A DNA stretch of 64,000 bases, taken from NCBI GenBank assembly GCA_964596015.1, contig CAZQSB010000001.1, positions 122,404-186,403 of the forward strand, written 5' to 3'. Position 1 is the first letter of the stretch; the number at the start of each line of letters is the position of its first letter. A program made the position numbers and the translations under genes. Below the pieces are notes generated by a model. That model searched no databases. It was not told the DNA's origin and worked only from the letters and a program-made list of their open reading frames with translations. Below, piece by piece: positions 1 through 9,832 of the stretch. Origin of the DNA: WJMD01 sp964596015. GTDB taxonomy: Bacteria; Joyebacterota; Joyebacteria; Joyebacterales; Joyebacteraceae.

Positions 1-2
1 CG

Positions 3-2480
3 AACGTCGTACAGGCGGTCAACTTCATGTCGATCGTCGCGGCGGCGTTCGCGATCGTCTTCTTCTATCTGTCGCTCGCGAAGATGGCGAAGCGCTGGGA
101 AGGACGGATCGAGTCGTTCGAGGACGGTCTGCCGACGTACGTCACGGGCATCACCGCCTGCCTCTTCATGGCCTTCTCGCTCAGCTTCTGGGAGAACGCG
201 CTGGAGGCGGAGGTCTACGCGACGAACATCCTCATCATGGCGGCGACCCTCTGGATGGTGCTCAGGTGGTCCGAGCTCAGGCAGGTTCCCAGGGACAGAC
301 GTTTTCTGTTCCTGATCATCTACCTTCTGGCTCTCGGCATCGGCGTTCACATGGGGAGCCTTCTCTGGGCGCCGGCGTTCCTGGTCTTCATCATTCTCTT
401 CGAGACGCGCTACATCGGCCTCTTCCTCCTGGCGCTCCCGCTGGGAATGGCGTTCTTCCTCCTTTCCAAGGGGGTCCTGTGGGGCGCCTACGGAATAGGC
501 CTCCTCTGGCTCCTCACGACGCTCTACTTCGCCGTCCCGTCCATGTGGGGGCGGGAGGGTTCGGGCCCCGGGCGCGGCGAGCGCCGCAGGGCGAAGAAAC
601 AGGGCAGGAAACCGGCCGCAACGTCCCACCCGGCGGCTGCGCTGCCCCCGGCCATGCTCTGGACGCTGGTCGTTGTCCAACTGGTGGCGCTTCTCGCGAG
701 CGGCAGCAATCAGGGCGGCGGCGCGGTCGCGTGGTTCCTCCTGGCTCTCATCGTGAGCGCCGGCGCCGTGGCGCTCTATGCGTACCTCATACGGACCGAG
801 CACATCGACAGGCCCGAGATCCCGGCCCGGATGGTGTTCGGCGCCGCCGTTCTCGGTGTGCTGGCGCTCTCGGTGCACGCGTACCTCCTGATCCGGGCCC
901 GGCTTAACCCTGCGATCAACGAGTCGAACCCCAACACCTGGAAGCTCGTGTTCGATGTCATGCGGCGGAAGCAGTACGAACCGATGCGGCTCTTCCCGAG
1001 GAGAACACCGTTCCCGAACCAGTTCCGGATCCTCTGGACGTACCTCGCGCCCCAGTTCACCGTTTGGCCTCTCCTGCTCTCGGTATGGGGCGCCATCGTG
1101 CACGCCCGCCGCGACAGGAGGACGTTCATTCTTCTGGCCGTGGCGTTCGCGGTCGCGTCCGTGGGTCTTCTGTTCTACCTCAACATCTCCGACAGCGAAG
1201 TGAGGTCGCGCGAGTACTTCTGGGTCCCGATGTACGTCGGTCTGGCCCTCTGGATGGGAATAGGAAGCGGTCAGATCGCGCGGTGGGCAAGGAAGCTCGG
1301 ACGGGCGGGACTCTACGTCGCCTCGGTCGCGCTCATCCTCATCTCTCTCTGGCCGCTCCAGCATCACTACTTCAGGATGGACAAGAGCGAGAACTACGTG
1401 GCGCACTACTACGGGTACAACCTGCTCAACTTCCTCGAAGAGGACGCCATCCTCATCACGAACGGGGACAACGACACGTTTCCGCTCTGGTACCTGCAGG
1501 AGGTCGAGGGCCTGAGGAAGGACGTCGAAGTCGTCAACCTGTCGCTCGTTCAGATCAACTGGTACGTCCGCCAGCTCAAGGAGCGCGGTCTCCCGCTGAG
1601 TTTCACGTTCGAGGAGATCGACAAGATGCACCCCTACTGGGCGCGCGACCCCGACACGGGACAGCTCCGCCTGGTGACCCTGAGGGACATCACCATTCAC
1701 GACCTGATCCGTGAGAACAACTGGGAGAGGCCCGTCTACTTCGCGGTGACGGTCGACGACTTCATGGGCTACGACGACCATCTCCAGCTGGAGGGCATGG
1801 TCTTCAAGCTGGTGCGAACGGAGGGCCGCTACCAGATCGACGTCGAAAGGACGCGCGAGAACTGCTTCCAGAACTACCGGTACGACAGCATCGTGGACAA
1901 GGACGACAACTGGCGGGTCATCGACGAGGTCTACAAGAACCAGACGTACCGGCGCCTGATCACGAACTACGCGGCCGGGTTCTCGCGGCTGGCGTTCCAC
2001 GAGATGCAGAATCCGCCTCCCGATGTCGAGGAGGCGATGAGGCTCTATGAGATCGCGCTCAAGTTCGCTCCGACGTATGGTCCTGCTCTCAACGGACTCA
2101 TCGCCATCTACGCAGTGCGGCTCTACCAGCCGGAGAAGGCGGTGCCGCTGGCCGAGAGGCTGCTCGAGGCGCAGCCGGAGAACACCGAGTCGTGGGTGCG
2201 CCACGGCGGTGTCCACCTGATGGTCGCCGAGGACCTCAAGAGGTCCGGCCGACAGGAGGAAGCGCGTCCTCACTACGAGACCGCGCTCGAATCCTACGAG
2301 GAGGCGCTCAGACGCGAGCCCGAGCGGAACGAGATCTACCCGGCTGTTCTGACGATCTACGAGGAACTCGGGATGAGCGACCGCGTCGACTGGCTCCTGG
2401 GACTCTGGCAGCGCTACGATCCTGAAGGACTCCGAAGGGCCATGGGCGACGCGCAGAGCCCCGGAGGTGCGGAGGGATAG
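3..2480 (+). CDS. DUF2723 membrane protein with C-terminal TPRs (5' partial)
   Basis: The reading frame is open to the window edge. An in-frame ATG lies at 27, but the residues before it (NVVQAVNF) continue the typical DUF2723 N-terminal helix, so the true start is probably upstream of the window. About ten hydrophobic segments fill the first 440 codons, with a basic cytoplasmic-looking loop near 190-210. A soluble region contains the motif ITNGDNDTFPLWYLQ, typical of this family. The last 150 residues are helical repeats of TPR type (MRLYEIALKFAPTYGPALNGL and following). Family members are large inner-membrane proteins resembling glycosyltransferase/O-mannosyltransferase folds; substrate unknown. 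A perfect hairpin follows the stop. Confidence 0.85.
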   Translation, partial: NVVQAVNFMSIVAAAFAIVFFYLSLAKMAKRWEGRIESFEDGLPTYVTGITACLFMAFSLSFWENALEAEVYATNILIMAATLWMVLRWSELRQVPRDRRFLFLIIYLLALGIGVHMGSLLWAPAFLVFIILFETRYIGLFLLALPLGMAFFLLSKGVLWGAYGIGLLWLLTTLYFAVPSMWGREGSGPGRGERRRAKKQGRKPAATSHPAAALPPAMLWTLVVVQLVALLASGSNQGGGAVAWFLLALIVSAGAVALYAYLIRTEHIDRPEIPARMVFGAAVLGVLALSVHAYLLIRARLNPAINESNPNTWKLVFDVMRRKQYEPMRLFPRRTPFPNQFRILWTYLAPQFTVWPLLLSVWGAIVHARRDRRTFILLAVAFAVASVGLLFYLNISDSEVRSREYFWVPMYVGLALWMGIGSGQIARWARKLGRAGLYVASVALILISLWPLQHHYFRMDKSENYVAHYYGYNLLNFLEEDAILITNGDNDTFPLWYLQEVEGLRKDVEVVNLSLVQINWYVRQLKERGLPLSFTFEEIDKMHPYWARDPDTGQLRLVTLRDITIHDLIRENNWERPVYFAVTVDDFMGYDDHLQLEGMVFKLVRTEGRYQIDVERTRENCFQNYRYDSIVDKDDNWRVIDEVYKNQTYRRLITNYAAGFSRLAFHEMQNPPPDVEEAMRLYEIALKFAPTYGPALNGLIAIYAVRLYQPEKAVPLAERLLEAQPENTESWVRHGGVHLMVAEDLKRSGRQEEARPHYETALESYEEALRREPERNEIYPAVLTIYEELGMSDRVDWLLGLWQRYDPEGLRRAMGDAQSPGGAEG

Positions 2481-2540
2481 ACGGATCGCTCGACGGACGG
2501 CACCGACCGCGAAGCCCTCGAAGACGCGGCCGGGATATCG

Positions 2541-2570
2541 GAACGGGCCCGCCAGGCGGCGGGCCCGTTC
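2541..2570. terminator. Perfect 13-bp hairpin between convergent genes
   Basis: GAACGGGCCCGCC and its exact complement are separated by a 4-base loop (AGGC). The hairpin sits 60 bases after the DUF2723 stop and 28 bases before the end of the convergent M16 peptidase gene, so it can serve both transcripts. There is no strong T-tract. Confidence 0.6.
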
Positions 2571-2598
2571 GCTGTCTCAAGGCAAGGAGGCGGTCGTG

Positions 2599-5193
2599 TC
2601 ACGCCCCCCGAACGATGACCGAAGCCGCTCCCCGCTCTCTCACAAGATGTTCCGCCGCGGCGGCGACCACGTCGTCCCGCCTGACCGACCTGAGGAGCTC
2701 GGGAGTCCGGAAGACCCTCTCATAGCCGGTCCCGACGATCTCGGCCATCGAGCAGGCGGCCGCGCGCGCCGAACCTCGCTGGAGCGCGATCTCGTACGAC
2801 CCGGCGGTCGACCGGGCGGCCCGTCCGAGGTCATCATCATCGAGGCCGCCGCCGGCCAATCCCTCGAACGTCTCCAGAAGCGCATCGCGAACGCCTTCCT
2901 CCCCGCCCGGCTGGGAGGTCGCGTAGCCGACGACGATGCCTGCTCGGGCGAACTGAAACACGCTGGCGCCGACCGAGTACGCGTGCGGAGGCTTCTCCCT
3001 GAGCTCGCGCCAGAGCACGCCGCCCATCATGCCCAGCCCGCGGGCGGCCACTCGGAGAGCGAGGGAGGCGTCGGTCCCGGCAGGCGGACCCAGAAAAGCG
3101 ACCACCACCGTGGACTGCCCGACCCCGGACGACTCGAGCACGATGTCGCCTTCCGGCCGCGCTGTGGGGTCGGGCACGGCCCGGGGAGGCTGAGCGTCCG
3201 CGGCGGGAGCCGCCAGTCGATCGAGTCCTCCGTCGGGCACGTCGCCCGCGCCGCAGATGACCATGCGCGAAGCGCCGTAGCGTTCGGCGTGCCACGACGC
3301 GACGTCATCGGACGTGATCCGGGAGACCTCCTCGACGGTTCCACGGACCGGCCTCCCGTACGGATGGTCGGAAAGCACGAGCGGAAGCGACGCGAGAAGC
3401 GCCCTGCTCATGGGATCGTCCTGCGCGGCGCCGATCTCGGCGGTCACCTCCTCCCTGGCGTGCGCCACCTGCTCCGGTTCGAAGGCGGGACTCGAGACGA
3501 CTTCACGCAGAAGCTCGGTGGCGCGCTCGAGCCTCGATGAGAGCACGGTCAGACCGATGCCGAAGCCGTCGCGGTCGACCGCCGTCCCGATGCCGCCGCC
3601 GATCGTCTCGACCTCCTCGGCCAGACGCGCCGCGGAGTAGCGCTTCGTCCCGCGGAGAAGGGCCTTCTGCGTCGCGTAGGTGATGCCGCCGTACCCCTCG
3701 GGCTCCTCTGAGTGGCCGCCACGGAACGAGACGGCGACGGAGGCGACCGGCACGGAGCGGGACACGCACTTCACGAGCACCGCCCCGTTCACCAACTCCT
3801 CGCGCGTGCAGTAGGGAGCCGAGGACTCCGCCACGAGCGCCGGTCGTTCGAAGGGCGCCGGAGCCGGACCTTTGGGACGTTCCTCCATGATGCGGGGGCG
3901 CCGTCCTGACGTCCGGGTCCGCCGGGGCCTCCACGCGCCGACGGGCGCGCCCGAACCGCGGGGAGCGTACGAGACGACGGTGCATGTCCCGTCGGCGAGC
4001 CACGTCTCGGCCGCTCGCCGGACGTCGGCCGCCGAGACAGCCGCCAGTCGATCGACGTACTTCTCCGCGAGTTCGTAGTCTCCGAGCATCTCGTAGTGAC
4101 CGAGCGTCCGCGCGATGGAGTCGGACGTCTCGTGCTCGAGGGCGTAGGCCGACTCGAGTCTGCGCACGCTCTTCTCCATCTCGCGGTCGTTGATGCCCTC
4201 ACCCGCCAGGCGGCCGAACTCGTCCAGGCACTCGCCGACGACCTCTTCGACCGACCCGGCGGATGTCACCGCTCTCACAACATGCAGGCCGATGTCGCGG
4301 TACGTCACGACGCCCGAGGACACCGAGGACACGAGGGACCTTTCAAGCTGGAGTCGCCGGCGGAGCCGGGCGCTTCGCCCCACGCCCAGAAGTCCGGTGA
4401 GAACGTCGAGAGCGGGAAGGTCATCGTGGAGCGCGTGCGGTGCGCGATGGGCGACGTAGACGTACGCGCGCTCGAGGTCGCCCTCGTATCCGTGCGCCTC
4501 GACGCCGCGTTCGCTCGTCAGACCGTGATCGGCCGTCGGGGGTCTGTCTCCTCCGGGAAGATCGCCCAGAAGCCCGGACGCGCGGTCGACGACCTCGTCC
4601 GCGTCGACGTCGCCGCAGATCACCTCGACGAGGTTCCCTCCCCTGTAGTGCGACATGAAGTGAGACTCGAGTTCCTCCGGACGGATGTCGGCGAGCGACT
4701 CCTCCGTGCCCACCACCGGCCTGCCGCACGGGTGGTCCGGGAACGCCCGTTCCATCAGGCGATGCCAGAGGAACGACTGGGGAACCCGTTCGGAGCCGCG
4801 CGCCTCCTCCACGATGACGGCCCGCTCCGCGTCGACGTCATCCCGGTCGAACGAGGCACCCGTCAGGGCCCGCACCTGCCTCTCGAGCACCCGCTGCCAC
4901 GCCTCGGTCGGGAGGATCTGGTAGAAGGTGGTTCCGTCGCAGCCGGTCTCCCCGTTCAGGTGACCGCCGGCGTCGAGCACCTCGCGGACGAGCGCGCCGC
5001 CGGGCCCGCCGGCGCCGCGTCCTCCAAAGAGCACATGTTCGATGAAATGGGCCATTCCTGCGCGGGCGGGCGGGTCGTCCGCCGCGCCCGTTCCGACCCA
5101 CAGGTTGAGCGTCACGACCGGCGCCGTTCGAAGCTCGCGGACGAGAAGTCTCACTCCGTTCGGCAGCGCCACGCGACGCGTCAGCTGGTCCAT
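2599..5193 (-). CDS. M16 family zinc metallopeptidase, two-domain
   Basis: A pitrilysin/insulinase-type peptidase of 864 residues with two tandem M16 halves. The N-terminal half carries the inverted zinc motif HFIEH (residues 49-53), and the third ligand is in the expected place about 76 residues later (E130, in VIVEEARG). The C-terminal half lacks the motif, as is usual for the inactive lobe that closes the chamber. No signal peptide is visible in MDQLTRRVALPNG, so a cytoplasmic location is likely. The start overlaps the stop of the upstream DUF885 gene by 13 bases, indicating translational coupling of two peptidase-like genes. Role is inferred as peptide turnover. Confidence 0.9.
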   Translation of the reverse strand: MDQLTRRVALPNGVRLLVRELRTAPVVTLNLWVGTGAADDPPARAGMAHFIEHVLFGGRGAGGPGGALVREVLDAGGHLNGETGCDGTTFYQILPTEAWQRVLERQVRALTGASFDRDDVDAERAVIVEEARGSERVPQSFLWHRLMERAFPDHPCGRPVVGTEESLADIRPEELESHFMSHYRGGNLVEVICGDVDADEVVDRASGLLGDLPGGDRPPTADHGLTSERGVEAHGYEGDLERAYVYVAHRAPHALHDDLPALDVLTGLLGVGRSARLRRRLQLERSLVSSVSSGVVTYRDIGLHVVRAVTSAGSVEEVVGECLDEFGRLAGEGINDREMEKSVRRLESAYALEHETSDSIARTLGHYEMLGDYELAEKYVDRLAAVSAADVRRAAETWLADGTCTVVSYAPRGSGAPVGAWRPRRTRTSGRRPRIMEERPKGPAPAPFERPALVAESSAPYCTREELVNGAVLVKCVSRSVPVASVAVSFRGGHSEEPEGYGGITYATQKALLRGTKRYSAARLAEEVETIGGGIGTAVDRDGFGIGLTVLSSRLERATELLREVVSSPAFEPEQVAHAREEVTAEIGAAQDDPMSRALLASLPLVLSDHPYGRPVRGTVEEVSRITSDDVASWHAERYGASRMVICGAGDVPDGGLDRLAAPAADAQPPRAVPDPTARPEGDIVLESSGVGQSTVVVAFLGPPAGTDASLALRVAARGLGMMGGVLWRELREKPPHAYSVGASVFQFARAGIVVGYATSQPGGEEGVRDALLETFEGLAGGGLDDDDLGRAARSTAGSYEIALQRGSARAAACSMAEIVGTGYERVFRTPELLRSVRRDDVVAAAAEHLVRERGAASVIVRGA

Positions 5194-6830
5194 GCGGGGA
5201 TGTCCTCAGGTCCACGGAGGCCCAGCGCGACTTCGGCAAGGAGCGGAGGTATGTTCCCGAGGTCCAGAAGCTCGTTGTGGAACGCCGCGAGCTTGAAGTT
5301 CCGATCGGCGGACTCGCGGCGCCTGCGGATGTCGAGCAGGGTCCGCTTGCCCATCGTATAGCTCATCGGCTGTGTCGGGGTCCCCGCATACCGCTTGACC
5401 TCCGCGACGGCGTTGACCCGCTCGAGACCGGCTTCCTTCACCATGAAGTCGACGCCTTCGTCGATCGTCATGCCCCGGACGTGCAGTCCGACGTCGACGA
5501 CGACGCGCGCGGCCCTCCAGAGAGCGTCCTTGAGCTGAAAGATGCGGATGCGCGGGTCCGTGTAGAAGCCGGCCTCCCACATCATGTCCTCGCAGTAGAG
5601 GGCCCAGCCCTCGCCGAACACCGTGCTCCAGGTCAGCCGCCTCAGGAGCCTGTCGCTCTGGTTGGCCCTGACGCACTGCAGGTGGTGCCCCGGGTAGCCC
5701 TCGTGGACCGCGGTCGCGGGGATGGCGTACGTGCCGTGGCCGCGGAGCTGGCGTTCCTGCTCCTCGGGGGGAAGCTCCTCATTGACGGGTGTCACGTAGA
5801 ACTGTCCGCACTGACTGGTCTCGAACGGACCGGGAGGCATGTAGGCGGCGTACGGGATGATCGAGCGGATGAAGACCGGCGTGTCTACGACCTCGAGCTC
5901 CTCGGAATCGGGGACCCGGACCAGCGCGTTCTTCCGGATGAAGTCCCGCGAGCGCTCCATCCACGACGCGTACGCGTCGCGCACCTCCCCGGCCGCCGGA
6001 TGGTCGTTCTTCATGCGGTCGATGAGCTCCTCCCACGACGTTCCCGGCTCGATGTCCTCGGCGATCTCCTCCAGGCCCCGCCTCGTCTCGTCGAGCGTCT
6101 CGCGACCGATCTCTTCGAGCTGGTCGGCGTCCAGGTCGAGCATGTGGTCATTCCTGAGAAGCCACTCGAACCCCTCACGTCCGAGAGCGAAGGCGTCGTC
6201 CGCCCCCTCCGCCAGCTTCTCGAGGTGCGCGGCGGAGCGCTCGAACGCTTCGATGGCCTGGCTCGCCGCCGTATCGAGATGCTCCGCGAGGGCCGGCACC
6301 TTCTCGGAGACCCCGGGGATGGTGGTCCGCACGAACTGAGCTCCGCCGTGCGCGACCTCGGCGCCGACGGTGGCGAAGACCTTCGGGGGGGCGGTGACGT
6401 TCTCCTCCATATGATGAAGGAGCGGAGGAACGGCGAGGAGACGCTCCAGGAGGTTCTCCGCGCGGTCGACCAGAGGCGCGAACTCGCGCGAGATGAGGAT
6501 GTGGCAGCCCGAGAGCGCCGTCTGGAGGTACGACGCGGGCCTGCGCTTGTGCCACCTGACAGTGTCGTGCTCGAACAGCGCCGACGCGAGGGTGGAGCTC
6601 AGAAGCGCGGCGTCGATCCGCTCGTCAGTGGTCATCCCTTCATCGGGCAACGTTCTCAGTTCGCCCGCGAGCTCCTCGATGTGCTCCCGCCTCTGAGCGA
6701 TGCCCTCGGCCGAGTGATCTCCCAGCTTGTCGTCGTTCTCGTGAAGGCCGAGGAACGACGCCCAGGTCGGGTGGTCCTTCTCGATGGTGGCGACGTAGCG
6801 CTCGACCAGTCCGTCGATGGTGGGGGTCAT
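5181..6830 (-). CDS. DUF885 family protein (peptidase-like)
   Basis: A 549-residue protein. The signature HEGYPGHH lies near residue 375; this HExxH-like motif defines DUF885 and is believed to bind metal. The frame could start at 6866, but the ATG at 6830 (MTPTIDGLVERY) has AGGAGG eight bases upstream and is preferred. No signal peptide is seen, although many homologues are secreted. The gene is upstream of, and overlapping, the M16 peptidase, so the two probably form a small operon acting on peptides. Family assignment is firm; enzymatic activity is inferred. Confidence 0.85.
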   Translation of the reverse strand: MTPTIDGLVERYVATIEKDHPTWASFLGLHENDDKLGDHSAEGIAQRREHIEELAGELRTLPDEGMTTDERIDAALLSSTLASALFEHDTVRWHKRRPASYLQTALSGCHILISREFAPLVDRAENLLERLLAVPPLLHHMEENVTAPPKVFATVGAEVAHGGAQFVRTTIPGVSEKVPALAEHLDTAASQAIEAFERSAAHLEKLAEGADDAFALGREGFEWLLRNDHMLDLDADQLEEIGRETLDETRRGLEEIAEDIEPGTSWEELIDRMKNDHPAAGEVRDAYASWMERSRDFIRKNALVRVPDSEELEVVDTPVFIRSIIPYAAYMPPGPFETSQCGQFYVTPVNEELPPEEQERQLRGHGTYAIPATAVHEGYPGHHLQCVRANQSDRLLRRLTWSTVFGEGWALYCEDMMWEAGFYTDPRIRIFQLKDALWRAARVVVDVGLHVRGMTIDEGVDFMVKEAGLERVNAVAEVKRYAGTPTQPMSYTMGKRTLLDIRRRRESADRNFKLAAFHNELLDLGNIPPLLAEVALGLRGPEDIPAWTS

Positions 6831-6939
6831 TCTGGGAACCTCCTGTGGAATGAAGTGACGTGCCACCCGCGCGGGAGAGCGACCGGCCCGGGCGGGACAG
6901 GGTGCTCTCCAGCCATTGTTCCACAGGATTGGTTTCCAC

Positions 6940-7290
6940 TCAAGTCATTCCGGGCCGATATATGCCCGCGCCCAGCCCCAGCGACATGGCGCACTCCGCG
7001 ATCGACGCGGCGAGCGCGAGTCGCAGGCGGCGGCGCTCCCGCAGTCCGTGCCGAAGCGGACGGCTTGCCGTCCTCAGGCGACCGTCCGGAGTCCTCTCCG
7101 ACAGAACGATCCGGGCCCGACCTCGGGCCCAGCGTGCGTCTCGCTCCCCGGTGCCTTCGGTCTCCAGGCGGACGGCGATCGAGACCCCATCCCTGAGGCT
7201 CCGGTTGATCCTGACGACGTCCCTCGCGAGCGAGTGAGGTCTTCCTCTCCGGCGTGTCGCCGCCTTGCGGAATGCTCCGTGAGCTCGCAC
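6940..7290 (-). CDS. Possible small hypothetical protein or gene remnant
   Basis: The minus-strand frame ending at 6940 has GC-rich third positions and a plausible residue mix in its last hundred codons (segments such as VVRINRSLRDGVSIAVRLE and LALAASIAECAMSLGLGAG). Further upstream the frame becomes arginine-rich and implausible. A GTG at 7290 would give 116 residues, but no ribosome-binding site is visible. I do not recognise a family. It may be the decayed end of a gene or a chance frame in high-GC DNA. Confidence 0.2.
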   Translation of the reverse strand: MRAHGAFRKAATRRRGRPHSLARDVVRINRSLRDGVSIAVRLETEGTGERDARWARGRARIVLSERTPDGRLRTASRPLRHGLRERRRLRLALAASIAECAMSLGLGAGIYRPGMT

Positions 7291-7536
7291 CGGCTGACGT
7301 CTCCCGTGGTGAGTCCGCCGGGGGCGCCCGGGCCTCGTCTCCGCACCCCTCACTGCCGCGCGGCCTCGTCGCGCACACGCGCCGCGCCCCGTGCCCCCGG
7401 GTCCGCCGACGTTTCGTCGCACAGCGAAGCAAGCATCACGCATGCCAGCGGGGCCCGTCCGGGTGGTCGGCAACGAGAGGCTCCCGCAAGCCGCCGCCCG
7501 ACGGGCGCTTCCGCGTCTCCCGAGACAAGACGCACA

Positions 7537-7564
7537 CGAGGTGTCCCCGATCGGAGACACCTCG
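7537..7564 (-). terminator. Hairpin downstream of HAMP-type gene
   Basis: CGAGGTGTC pairs exactly with GACACCTCG; the centre is itself palindromic (CCGATCGG). It lies 41 bases past the stop of the minus-strand gene at 7605 and is followed on that strand by the modestly T-rich TGTGCGTCTTGTCTC. Confidence 0.5.
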
Positions 7565-7604
7565 CTGATCACTTCATTGTCGGTGGTGTGAACTGATGGT
7601 CAGG

Positions 7605-8558
7605 CTAATCTCGCCGCGCTCTGCGCCGCGCTTCGATCTCGATTCCCAGCTTCCTCAGAACGCCGGCCAGCCGGGTCGCCGTCCTGAAGCCCGTTCCGGC
7701 GCTCCTGTCCATGAGCTGAGCCACTCGAGCGGCGTCCGCTCTCGCGGTCTCCCCCGCGTCGAGCGCCTCGAGCGCGCGGGCGGCCGCTTCGAGCTCGCCC
7801 TGTCGCCGCTCGAGAGGGCCGGCCGCCTGGAGTGCGACCTCGGCCATCGTCCGGGCGACGTCCCGGATGCCGTTGACCGCGCGCGCAACCGCCGCCTCGT
7901 CGGGCGACGGGCGCGTGACTTCATCGACCAGCCCGTCCGCGAGGAGCTCGGCGTCCCTCGACAGCGAGCCCAGCGCCCTGAGCTTCTCGGCGATGTCCGA
8001 CGCGCCGGCGTCCCGCCGTCCGGCGTCGGTTATGCCCTGAAGGAGCATGCGCGCCTGTCCCAGCGCTCCCGCCGTCCTCCGCAGGATGTCCGACTGCGCC
8101 GAAGCGCCCTCCCCGAGTTCCTTCAGCGACACCAGAAGCTCCTGCGAGGCGTGCAGCAGGTCCGGAGCGGCCTCCTCGACCCGAGTCGAGAGGCCCGTCT
8201 CGGCGTCGGCGCGCCTGCTCAGCTCATCGACGCGGCGGACGAGCTCGACGAGTTCATTGATCTCGTCGTTGAGCGCCCGGAGCTCATCGCTCCGCGGGAG
8301 GACGGTCAGGACCCGGGTATCGCCTCTCCGCGCGGCGAAGCAGGCGCGGGTCAGGGCGTCGATCGCCCGCGTGACGCCCCCGCCCCACGCGGCGGCGACG
8401 GCGATGGCGAAGAGCAGTGTGACGCCGAGCGTGATGAGAATTGTCGTGGGGCGCGCGCCTGCGAAGAACATCGCGACGACGATGACGTCCTGGACGAGGA
8501 GACCCCCTACCAGGAGAAGCACGATCTTCATCTCGATGGAAAAGCCTGTCCTGTTCAC
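7605..8558 (-). CDS. HAMP-type membrane protein with coiled-coil tail
   Basis: A protein of about 317 residues. Two adjacent hydrophobic helices near the N terminus (MKIVLLLVGGLLVQDVIVV and TILITLGVTLLFAIAVAAAW) are followed by a HAMP-like linker and a long helical region of heptad character (DELRALNDEINELVELVRRV and onward). This resembles the body of a methyl-accepting or sensor protein, but no kinase, methyl-accepting hairpin tip or periplasmic sensor domain is evident. The frame extends to 8729, but the upstream part is low-complexity and the GTG at 8558, preceded by GGGGGCTC, fits better. Function unknown. Confidence 0.6.
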   Translation of the reverse strand: MNRTGFSIEMKIVLLLVGGLLVQDVIVVAMFFAGARPTTILITLGVTLLFAIAVAAAWGGGVTRAIDALTRACFAARRGDTRVLTVLPRSDELRALNDEINELVELVRRVDELSRRADAETGLSTRVEEAAPDLLHASQELLVSLKELGEGASAQSDILRRTAGALGQARMLLQGITDAGRRDAGASDIAEKLRALGSLSRDAELLADGLVDEVTRPSPDEAAVARAVNGIRDVARTMAEVALQAAGPLERRQGELEAAARALEALDAGETARADAARVAQLMDRSAGTGFRTATRLAGVLRKLGIEIEARRRARRD

Positions 8559-8747
8559 GCGAGCCCCCGTACGCGCTCTGGGTCCGCAGCGACCGGGCTC
8601 CGGCTCGGGGTCGTTTCCGCCGGCGTCGCGCCCGGACGTCCCGATCAGGAGTCGCTGTCCCTTCCCGCGACGCGGCGTTGCGGCGCGGGCGCACCCGTCC
8701 AGCTTCCCGGACTGCAAGGAATATGCCACACGCGGGGGCGGGCCGAC

Positions 8748-9569
8748 TCACTCCTCCGTCGCGCCGCCCTGAGGGTCCTGGGAACCGAGCCGGTAGAGGT
8801 GCGTCCTGCGGTCGGTCATGATGTTGTTCTGCGGGGTCACCCACTTGTCCCGCGCCTCACTCGGGTCGATCGTGGCGACGATCACCTCCTCGGAGTCCTC
8901 CCCCGCCCGAACGAGTATCTGTCCGGCCGGCGTCACGATCTCCGAGAGTCCGGTGAAGCCGAGCTTCTTCCCGGCCCGCTCCTCGCTCCCCGTCCGGTTC
9001 GCGGTGACCGCGAAGACACGGTTCTCGATACAGCGCGTCACCATGGCGTCCTGGCAGTAGGGGAGCACCAGGTTCGCGGAGTGACAGAGGATGTCGGCCC
9101 CCAGAACGGCCAGTGACCTCGCGGTCTCCGGGAAGATCCAGTCGAAGCAGATCATGAGGCCGAGCCGGGCCCCGGCCGCCTCGTGCACCTCCGGAGGCCG
9201 GTCGCCGGGTTGGAAGACGTCCTTCTCTCCGTAGAAGAGATGGATCTTCCGGTAGACCTGTCGCTTCCCTTCCGGCGTGATCAGGAGGGACGAGTTGTAG
9301 AGGTCGTCGCGGGCAAGCTCGGCGAAGCCGACCACGATGGCCGCCCCGCGTTCATGCGCCAGCTCGGCCAGCCCGTCGAACGCGCTCGAGTCGGGGGCCT
9401 GGGCCAGCGTTCTGGCCTCGGACTCGGACTCGAACAGGTATCCGGAGACGGCCAGCTCCGGAAGCACGTAGAGGTCCGCCCGCACGTCCGCCACGAGCTC
9501 GGACATCCGAGCGAGGTTCCTTTCCATGGCGCCGAACTCAGGGAAGAACTGAACCGCCGCGACCTTCAT
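8748..9569 (-). CDS. Carbon-nitrogen hydrolase (nitrilase superfamily)
   Basis: A 273-residue amidohydrolase with the complete Glu-Lys-Cys triad: E38 in VLPELAVSGY, K108 in VYRKIHLF and C141 in LMICFDWIFPE. It hydrolyses a C-N bond in an amide, carbamoyl or nitrile substrate; the sequence does not fix which. The frame extends to 9713, but MKVAAVQFFP at 9569 is the canonical N terminus and has GGAGGAG directly upstream. It is cytoplasmic. It lies alone, divergent from the unknown gene at 9833. Confidence 0.88.
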   Translation of the reverse strand: MKVAAVQFFPEFGAMERNLARMSELVADVRADLYVLPELAVSGYLFESESEARTLAQAPDSSAFDGLAELAHERGAAIVVGFAELARDDLYNSSLLITPEGKRQVYRKIHLFYGEKDVFQPGDRPPEVHEAAGARLGLMICFDWIFPETARSLAVLGADILCHSANLVLPYCQDAMVTRCIENRVFAVTANRTGSEERAGKKLGFTGLSEIVTPAGQILVRAGEDSEEVIVATIDPSEARDKWVTPQNNIMTDRRTHLYRLGSQDPQGGATEE

Positions 9570-9832
9570 GCTCTCCTCCATCCGTTCCCATCGATTCACA
9601 CAGCGTACACAAGGTAGCAGGAAGTAACGGCTGGGGCAATCGCCCGATGCGCGGGCCCGTTCTCCCGTCCATGACGCGTGGCGTGCTTCTTGCAGTACCT
9701 GATGCCCGAACACGTCAGGGATCGGCCCTGCCTGCCGGTTCCTTCAAGCATCTCGGCCGGACGTCTCGGTGGAACGGAACTTGCTTTTCGGGCTTCGGAC
9801 TTCCCGGGACGAGAGCCACCAGGTGGGGGATC

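Larger units (their letters stand above)
6831..7604. other. Gene-poor interval upstream of DUF885 gene
   Basis: No recognisable gene fills these 774 bases. It holds the hairpin at 7537-7564 and one weak minus-strand frame (6940-7290) listed separately. Other long frames here are arginine/proline-rich and look non-coding. Confidence 0.5.
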
